NCBI GenBank assembly: GCA_903898475.1
Contig: CAIUFU010000013.1
Span: 1-19,630, forward strand
Origin: an uncultured Alphaproteobacteria bacterium
GTDB taxonomy: Bacteria > Pseudomonadota > Alphaproteobacteria > Rickettsiales > UBA1997
Direction of reading: 5' to 3'
DNA length: 19,630 bases
Shown here: in pieces, positions 14,903 to 19,630 of the stretch
Layout: each line of letters opens with the position of its first letter
Position numbering within the stretch: position 1 is the stretch's first letter
Translations under genes and position numbers: made by a program
Notes under the pieces: model-generated
Told to the model about the DNA's origin: nothing
What the model saw: only the letters and a program-made list of their open reading frames with translations
Database searches by the model: none

Positions 14903-16630
14903 ATGCCATCATTAAAAAACATTTTTACCGCCAAAGGCTATGAAGTCGGCTCTAATTATAACAGAGAAGTCGGACATGGTGACGCAATAAGCGCGATACA
15001 GTATCGAGTGGTTGCCGATGGGGTGCCTACTTATCTAGTGGTTGCAGGTGAGTATTTTAAAGAAATTCATACTGAAGCTCTAGGATCCGTTGTTCACAGA
15101 ATTGAAGACGACATGTACACTGAATTAGAGGTTTTAAGTCAGGAGCAAGTAGAAGCTTTGCAAGATAGAATTTCAGGATTGGTCAATCAAGATACTTACG
15201 AACTGGGTCTTGCTGGTGAAGATCCAGAAAATATTGATGATCGTTTAATTATTTATCTGACCAGCTGGCGCGATTTACATCATCCAGATATTGCTCAAGA
15301 TGGAGAGACTTCTGAAGAGATGTTAGAAAGAGCAGATAGTATCAATGATGCCGTTTCCGATCAGTTCAAAGATATTAAAGATCTTGAAACCCGACAAATA
15401 ATTCGCCTTACCGCCGAATTAGCATCGGATATTATCTCGCGTGCCGATGACAGACTTCCTCCAACTTACGAACAGATAGAAAATGTTTTTGAATGGATGA
15501 TGGAAAAAAATAGTAGGCATCAAATCACCACTATGGATAAAGTGATCAATAGGTATAATCAAATTCAAAACCTTCGCGAAGACTATCAGCTTCAAGCTGC
15601 AGATCTGGGACTTTCAATTGAGCAAGCTGAAATAATCACACCCGATCAATCTGAATATATAGTAAGAATTCATAACCATGCCTACGAATCACAAGGCGTA
15701 GAAATTCTCCCGGAAATATTGCAGGCTAAATTTGAAGAAGTCAGAGACCTAAGAGAAAAGCATCAGATAGTGTCCTTTCACCTTGGACTTACCCCTGAAC
15801 AGGCTAGAGATGTTTCCCCATCTCAAAGCGCTTATCTGAGATTAGTTTCTCAAAATGCCGCTGGAGAAACTGTAGAAGCAAAGAGAGATTTAGTCCGAGC
15901 ACAATATGCGCAAATCCACCCTTTAAAAGAACTTCACCAAATTCATGCTTTTGCTATTGGCTTAAACGCAGAACAAGCGCAAACAATTTCTCCGGATCAA
16001 ACTCGGTATCTTAGACAAACTCATAACCCAGAAACTGGCGCTCAAGGAGTTCAGGAAAATTATGCTCGAATCAGAAACCTACCTCAAATGCATCAAATAA
16101 ATGGTTTGAACTTAGGTCTGTCAGAAGAGCAAGCACTCCGAATTGATCCTTATGAAAGCAACTATCTTTCCCAAACTGTCAGATCAAGTCATACATCATT
16201 CTCTCCCGAAAAAGTTCAACAAATCTTTCAACAAATAGAGTCTTTGCAGCCATATCAAAAAACTGCTTTGCGCTACGGCTTAGCTCCACTCGATGCAGCC
16301 AACTTGTCTGAAGAAAATTTTAAAGAAATTAACGATATCAGTAACAGATACATAACTCTTCCTAGACGGGGAGAGAACAATGAATTAATTACACAAAGAA
16401 AATTTATCGGGGCCTATTCGATATTCCGACGAGAACAAGAAGCGGCCCAAGCACAAGCCAAACTTGATGCTGAAGCAAACCTACAAGCCTCACCACACAC
16501 AAACTCAGTCGATAATCCACCGCCGCCTCCATCAACAACAGCAAACAACGCTCAACGGTTTGATAAAAGAGGTCGGGAGACTGATGGTGATGAAACTGGG
16601 TCAAACAAAAAACCCGACAGATCTCATTAA
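14903..16630 (+). CDS. tandem-repeat protein with unrecognised N-terminal domain, putative effector
   Basis: A 575-residue protein of no recognised family. An N-terminal domain (about 5-90; KNIFTAKGYEVG, YRVVADGVPTYLVVAGEYF, VLSQEQVEAL) is shared with the products at 16760 and 18304. Helical repeats follow at about 52-60 residue spacing, starting near 217, 277, 335, 387 and 442. Each has the form I-x-x-L-R-E-x-H-Q-I, then LGL-x-x-EQA-x-x-I-S-P-D-Q-S-x-Y-L; the fifth is degenerate, and partial units occur near 98-119 and 155-200. A low-complexity stretch with a Pro run (539-543) precedes a charged tail (RFDKRGRETDGDETGSNKK). No signal peptide or membrane segment is seen. No Shine-Dalgarno is clear. 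It follows the binding-protein gene and ends at a terminator-like hairpin. A secreted interaction protein is inference. Confidence 0.8.
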   Translation: MPSLKNIFTAKGYEVGSNYNREVGHGDAISAIQYRVVADGVPTYLVVAGEYFKEIHTEALGSVVHRIEDDMYTELEVLSQEQVEALQDRISGLVNQDTYELGLAGEDPENIDDRLIIYLTSWRDLHHPDIAQDGETSEEMLERADSINDAVSDQFKDIKDLETRQIIRLTAELASDIISRADDRLPPTYEQIENVFEWMMEKNSRHQITTMDKVINRYNQIQNLREDYQLQAADLGLSIEQAEIITPDQSEYIVRIHNHAYESQGVEILPEILQAKFEEVRDLREKHQIVSFHLGLTPEQARDVSPSQSAYLRLVSQNAAGETVEAKRDLVRAQYAQIHPLKELHQIHAFAIGLNAEQAQTISPDQTRYLRQTHNPETGAQGVQENYARIRNLPQMHQINGLNLGLSEEQALRIDPYESNYLSQTVRSSHTSFSPEKVQQIFQQIESLQPYQKTALRYGLAPLDAANLSEENFKEINDISNRYITLPRRGENNELITQRKFIGAYSIFRREQEAAQAQAKLDAEANLQASPHTNSVDNPPPPPSTTANNAQRFDKRGRETDGDETGSNKKPDRSH

Positions 16631-16689
16631 AAATTCTGACTTTGGTGCAGCAGCTCAAATTTCTTCTGCACCAAATCACAAGAATTTTT
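16629..16689 (+). terminator. intrinsic terminator-like hairpin
   Basis: Arms AAAATTCT...TTTGGTGCAG and CTGCACCAAA...AGAATTTT pair, with a small asymmetric internal loop and a central loop of about 15 bases, immediately after the repeat-protein stop. The strand runs into TTTTT at 16685-16689, as expected for Rho-independent termination. Confidence 0.55.
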
Positions 16690-16759
16690 GACAAACAAAG
16701 ATCCGTCGCGTTACTTTCAATCAAATCTTTGGCCAAATTTTTAATTAGAGAGAAACATT

Positions 16760-17388
16760 ATGAGAGCATTCTTCGACTGGTTACTTGGAAATGGTGCCTC
16801 AGAAAACCAAGCTGCAACTGATAGACTTTAGCCGGAAACAGCGATGTCGATGACTTAGCAAACCAAGCTGAAATTGATGTGGAAGAGATTGCGTTGGAAG
16901 GTGTCACTTCATCCCAGACGCCAACTATGGAACCAACTGGGACACCAACATCTGAGATGCCAAATAACTTTCCAATTCCAATCGAGAATAACGCTAACTT
17001 TCTAATTTCAATCGGGATGAAATATGAAGACATCCAGTCTGTAAGAGATGTTTTTATATATGAGAAGGAAATCCATCCCCACTTGTTTACTGGCAGCGAA
17101 TATCAGAACGGTGTCATAAGATATAAAATTCTTGATGAAGGTCGTCCGTCTCTTTTGCAGATGGGAGAGAAATATTTTTATGATTTTGGTAAAGATAAAA
17201 TTATTCCTACCGAAGATTTGTTACTCGATGAGCAAGACGGACAACTTACACCTGAAGCTTTATCCGAACTTTTAAATGATCTTAAAGAACAAGTTATTGG
17301 CGAAAATCCCAACCCATCAATTAGCCGATCAAACAGTGCTGACCAGCTTATTGATCCAGAGCAAAATAACGAAGGACCAATCCGCTAA
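16760..17388 (+). pseudogene. paralogue of the repeat-protein N-terminal domain, broken by a 1-base frameshift
   Basis: An ATG at 16760 opens a frame (MRAFFDWLLGNGASENQAAT) that stops at TAG 16829-16831. The -1 frame, open from 16825 (TLAGNSDVDDLANQAEIDVEE), runs on to 17388. One lost base near 16825 would join both into a protein of about 209 residues. The GTG at 16879 could start a shorter product of 169 residues. The body (about 17023-17270) contains the domain shared with the genes at 14903 and 18304 (VIRYKILDEGRPSLLQMGEKYF, LTPEALSELLNDL), but no tandem repeats. It has a modest purine-rich site (GAGAGA) before the ATG. It is unclear whether it is dead, mis-sequenced, or translated from the internal GTG. 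Confidence 0.6.
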
Positions 17389-17395
17389 TTAGATA

Positions 17396-18043
17396 TTAGC
17401 AAAATTTCTTTTTGATTACTTCGTCAATTTTTTTGGCGTCGAAATTTTTTCCTAAAATTTCCGCCATTGAAGTCACGCCAAATTCCTTAATGCCACAAGG
17501 AACAATGTTGTTAAAGCCCGCCAAATCTGGGTTTACATTGATTGCAATGCCGTGGTAACTCACCCATTTTCTGATTTTAATGCCGAGAGCGGCGATCTTT
17601 TTTTCACTACCTTTTTCATCTGTCACCCAAATGCCCACACGTCCTTTTTTGATTTCGCCTTTAATGCCAAATTCCACCAAAATCGCGATTACCCAATTTT
17701 CTAAAAACTCAACAAAGCGCGCCACATCTGGTTTTTCGGGTGCGAAAAATTTTTTTAAATCCAGCATCACGTAAATAATTTTCATCCCCGGACAATGGTA
17801 AGTGTATTTACCGCCGCGATTAGTTTGAAAAATTGGAATGTCAGTTTTTACCAGCAGATCAGAATCTTTGGCACTAACTCCAGCCGTGTAAACTGGGTGA
17901 TGCTCCAACATCCAAATCGTTTGTGGCTGCGCTTCTACAACAATTTCTTCAACACGATTTTTCATAAATTCCAGCGCTTCTTCAAAATGTACCGGCTCTT
18001 CACTGACGCGCCACTCGATGTTGTAATTGCTCTTTTTTTGCAT
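17396..18043 (-). CDS. lipB: octanoyltransferase LipB (lipoate biosynthesis)
   Basis: LipB moves octanoyl groups from acyl carrier protein to the lipoyl domains of 2-oxoacid dehydrogenases and the glycine-cleavage H protein, ahead of LipA. The 215-residue product has the LipB blocks EHHPVYTAG (47-55), NRGGKYTYHCPG (75-86), GRVGIWV (134-140), catalytic Lys156 in AALGIKIRKWVSYHG, and nucleophile Cys183 in NNIVPCGI. The ATG at 18041-18043 is preferred to a TTG eight codons upstream. An oddity is HCPGM where most LipB have HGPGQ; the catalytic pair is intact, so activity is still expected. It lies on the opposite strand inside the repeat-protein cluster, eight bases from the convergent end of the frameshifted gene, as if cassettes had inserted on both sides of it. 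Confidence 0.95.
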   Translation of the reverse strand: MQKKSNYNIEWRVSEEPVHFEEALEFMKNRVEEIVVEAQPQTIWMLEHHPVYTAGVSAKDSDLLVKTDIPIFQTNRGGKYTYHCPGMKIIYVMLDLKKFFAPEKPDVARFVEFLENWVIAILVEFGIKGEIKKGRVGIWVTDEKGSEKKIAALGIKIRKWVSYHGIAINVNPDLAGFNNIVPCGIKEFGVTSMAEILGKNFDAKKIDEVIKKKFC

Positions 18044-18150
18044 GGTTCGTAAAAGGTTATAATTCAAAAACTGCCAGCTTTCTAAAGCAACTGCCGAAAG
18101 AAAAAGAAGTTTCTCTAATCATTACATCGGTCAAAGAAGACGCCATTAAG

Positions 18151-18262
18151 CTTTTTGAATTATTTAAAATCTGAACGCGCTCAAAAATTAATTTCTCGTT
18201 TCGATAAAACACAACACGAAGGCTTAACCCTTTTTACACCTGCCTCCAGAGCAAATTTCTAA
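18151..18262 (+). pseudogene. C-terminal remnant of a second TupA-like binding-protein gene
   Basis: The frame at 18155-18262 encodes 35 residues, LNYLKSERAQKLISRF then LTLFTPASRANF, ending in TAA. They align with the last 35 residues of the intact binding protein (LDYLKSERAQKLIAEF, ALFTRASKADF). At DNA level 18151-18193 matches 14754-14796 with one mismatch in 43 bases, after which similarity drops to about half at protein level. No start or upstream homology is present. The rest of the lipB-18304 interval (18044-18150) contains no recognised gene, only a start-less open frame that ends at 18174. It stands 41 bases before the second repeat-protein gene, mirroring the intact cassette. Confidence 0.8.
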
Positions 18263-18291
18263 TTTTAGAAAAACTGGGCCTAATCAACTAA

Positions 18292-18297
18292 AAGGGA
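18292..18297 (+). promoter_or_regulatory. ribosome binding site for the 347-residue repeat protein
   Basis: AAGGGA six bases before the ATG at 18304. It is a clear Shine-Dalgarno that fixes this start, in contrast to the paralogue at 14903, which lacks one. Confidence 0.65.
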
Positions 18298-18303
18298 ATT
18301 CAA

Positions 18304-19347
18304 ATGAGAGAAATTTTTGCAAATAAAGAAGGTTGCCGAATAGGCACAGTTTACGAAAAAAATGGTTTAAAATATTGCGTAGTCTCGTCTAAGAGACCAA
18401 CCTATTTTTCGCTTACTCAAAATGGAGTGACGCAATCTTACTACGAAAACGAGAACAATATTTACCAAGCTGACGAAGATTTTCTGAGTTATTCAGACAC
18501 CCCTTTAAGCGAATCAGAACATCTCGAACTTACAAAAAAAGTTAAGAATATTGTTTACGACAAGGCTTACGCAATTGGGCTGTCAGGAGAAAATGCCTCA
18601 ACCGCTTCAGATGCATTAATTGAAACATTGGAGCTGCACCTAGCTGCAAATCCTGGCCAAAATGCTAATGAGGCTCTTACCACAATTCGTGCTGCATCTC
18701 AAACTCAAACTCAAAATCTACTTCCTCACCAAAGAGAGGCCTTTGAAACTTTTGAACTTTCACTTGAGCAAGCTTCGGTAATTTCCTTAGCGCAGTTGGA
18801 TCACCTAACTAACTTATTTGAAGACGAAACTGACGAAGATTTGAACGATTCTAATCCCGCCGAAGAATTTGAGAGAATTAGAAATTTAAGAGAGTTTTAC
18901 CAACTCAACGTTTTCTTGTGCGGCCTTTCTTCCGAACAAGCTGAAACGATCTCTGAAGAAATGAGCAATTATCTTTGTCAGTTTTCTGAAAATGCAGAAA
19001 TTGCGCCAAAACTGGTCCAAGACGAATTTCAGCGACTTCAAGCACTAAGTCCAAATGACTTAGCCGAAATTCTTGCACAAGATTTTGAGCAGGAAGACGA
19101 CGTATCCGTAATTTCTCCAACTGCGCTTGATCAATCATTTCTGCTTTCTTCAGAAGACGAACTCTCTGACGCGCAAGAAGAGTTTGATTCACCAACCCCT
19201 CCCGCTTCACAATCGCCTAATTTAGAAACTTTCAGCCCTCATCTTCCGCCACCAATCACCGAACCCTCTTCATCGTCTAGAATAAATACCGCTAAACGAG
19301 ATCGAGAAGAAACTGAATCTGGAAATAGTTCTAAGAACCCGTCCTAA
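18304..19347 (+). CDS. second tandem-repeat protein, putative effector
   Basis: A 347-residue paralogue of the 14903-16630 product. The N-terminal domain (1-80; REIFANKEGCRIG, KYCVVSSKRPTYFSL, PLSESEHLEL) aligns with that of the other two family members. A partial repeat follows at 85-97 (YDKAYAIGLSGEN, compare YELGLAGED in the paralogue), a diverged one at about 139-172 (FELSLEQASVISLAQLDHL), and one clear unit at 189-224 (IRNLREFYQLNVFLCGLSSEQAETISEEMSNYL). The C-terminal third is acidic, then Ser/Pro-rich, and ends in a short basic tail (TAKRDREETESGNSSKNPS) like that of the paralogue. No signal peptide is seen. The final codons contain the 19-bp repeat and overlap the end of the opposing phage-type gene by 17 bases. 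Function is unknown. Confidence 0.78.
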   Translation: MREIFANKEGCRIGTVYEKNGLKYCVVSSKRPTYFSLTQNGVTQSYYENENNIYQADEDFLSYSDTPLSESEHLELTKKVKNIVYDKAYAIGLSGENASTASDALIETLELHLAANPGQNANEALTTIRAASQTQTQNLLPHQREAFETFELSLEQASVISLAQLDHLTNLFEDETDEDLNDSNPAEEFERIRNLREFYQLNVFLCGLSSEQAETISEEMSNYLCQFSENAEIAPKLVQDEFQRLQALSPNDLAEILAQDFEQEDDVSVISPTALDQSFLLSSEDELSDAQEEFDSPTPPASQSPNLETFSPHLPPPITEPSSSSRINTAKRDREETESGNSSKNPS

Positions 19348-19348
19348 G
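19330..19348 (-). repeat. 19-bp repeat, copy 2 (inverted relative to 82-100)
   Basis: Exact reverse complement of 82-100. It contains the last codons and stop of the 18304 gene on one strand, and the last codons (LRTGS) and stop of the truncated phage-type gene on the other. The conservation the phage family shows beyond QQYR is lost exactly where this repeat begins. Confidence 0.7.
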
Positions 19349-19630
19349 ACGATACTGCTGACTTCCAGTGGATTCTGAAAGATTGGCCAAGCCAGTCGTT
19401 AATCCAGCACTTGGAATGGCACGCATGATTGACTGATACTTACCTGGCTGACCAAAAGCCTGCTCAAGAGTTACTGGGTTTCCAGTCTTAGGATCAATAA
19501 TCGGCTCACCAGACCTATTCAATGCAGGCTGATTAAAAATCTGGCTTGACTGTTTCATTCGGAATGCAAAGCCTGCTGATTTGCTCTGGTCTTCAGTAGG
19601 TTTAGCGCCAACACCTTCAAATGGTGTTCC
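19331..19630 (-). CDS. phage virion-type structural protein fragment, C-terminally truncated, open at the window edge
   Basis: An open frame entering from the right edge encodes 99 residues: GTPFEGVGAKPTEDQSKSAG, FAFRMKQSSQIFNQ, then IIDPKTGNPVTLEQAF, a Pro/Gly-rich link and LANLSESTGSQQYR. This resembles a C-terminal region of virion-associated proteins of tailed phages, where a segment like PTEGQ-K-GF-R-AE is followed later by SPQQQ-Y-QA, then FI-A-LR-ESGA. Here the sequence stops with LRTGS straight after QQYR, so the conserved LR-ESGA part is absent. The family call is from memory and is moderate. It is probably a prophage remnant joined to the repeat-protein gene through the 19-bp sequence. 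The ATG at 19556-19558 is internal to the open frame and is unlikely to be the true start. Confidence 0.5.
   Translation of the reverse strand, partial: GTPFEGVGAKPTEDQSKSAGFAFRMKQSSQIFNQPALNRSGEPIIDPKTGNPVTLEQAFGQPGKYQSIMRAIPSAGLTTGLANLSESTGSQQYRLRTGS

Noticed and set aside
16820..16832. Programmed +1 frameshift like prfB (CTT TAG C)
   Set aside because: A +1 shift there leads quickly to a TGA; the continuing sequence lies in the -1 frame, and no slippery heptamer is visible. A one-base deletion explains it better.
18030..18174. Start-less open frame (ASFLKQLPKEKEVSLIITS...) before the binding-protein remnant
   Set aside because: No usable start, no recognised similarity, partly antisense to lipB, and it runs out of frame into the remnant. 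It may be chance or an unidentified relic.
1..19630. CRISPR array, tRNA or rRNA genes
   Set aside because: Intergenic gaps were read through: no regularly spaced short direct repeats, no T-loop-like GGTTCGA with a matching acceptor stem, and no rRNA-like segments were found.

Overview
The window reads as a moderately AT-rich stretch of an alphaproteobacterial genome, probably from a host-associated or intracellular lineage of the Rickettsiales/Holosporales kind. The core genes have alphaproteobacterial character: a HemB of the zinc-site-lacking (ALDPYTSHGHDG) type, the alphaproteobacterial Tag paralogue, CobS, DUF2269, XerD, HtpG and LipB. Shine-Dalgarno sequences are mostly weak or absent. 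Mixed with these genes are lineage-specific proteins that look like secreted effectors. The order assignment is inference. No rRNA, tRNA or CRISPR array was seen, and no stretch over 300 bases lacks a gene or gene remnant.

Left part (1-5773). A frame-disrupted DUF2269 membrane-protein gene opens the window. A minus-strand operon follows: hemB, a small two-helix membrane protein, and a Tag-like DNA glycosylase. trpC diverges from hemB with only 32 bp between starts. Next come a perfect 30-bp-arm palindrome, the ribosome-assembly GTPase gene der, and an AAA+ gene of the CobS type with no cobT beside it.

Middle (5770-10195, minus strand). Five tightly packed genes form an apparent operon: a small membrane protein, a coiled-coil module protein, xerD (TAATG overlap), a protein with a complete Ulp1/C48-like (clan CE) cysteine-protease signature, and a second module protein. 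The three non-xerD soluble proteins share a module of about 75 residues that I do not recognise. This is the best candidate for an undescribed system: a putative (de)ubiquitin-like protease effector with companion proteins carrying the same module.

Right-centre (10228-13854). A BepA-like M48 metalloprotease with a signal peptide and TPR-like tail, a 70-residue hypothetical protein and htpG.

Right part (13969-19347). A TupA-like periplasmic binding protein is followed by a 575-residue protein built from roughly 55-residue repeats, a related but frameshifted gene, lipB on the opposite strand, the C-terminal remnant of a second binding-protein gene, and a second repeat protein. The layout implies duplication of a binding-protein/repeat-protein cassette followed by decay. 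The window ends in a truncated phage-type structural gene. A 19-bp sequence at its broken end is also found, inverted, at the break in the DUF2269 gene at the other end of the window.
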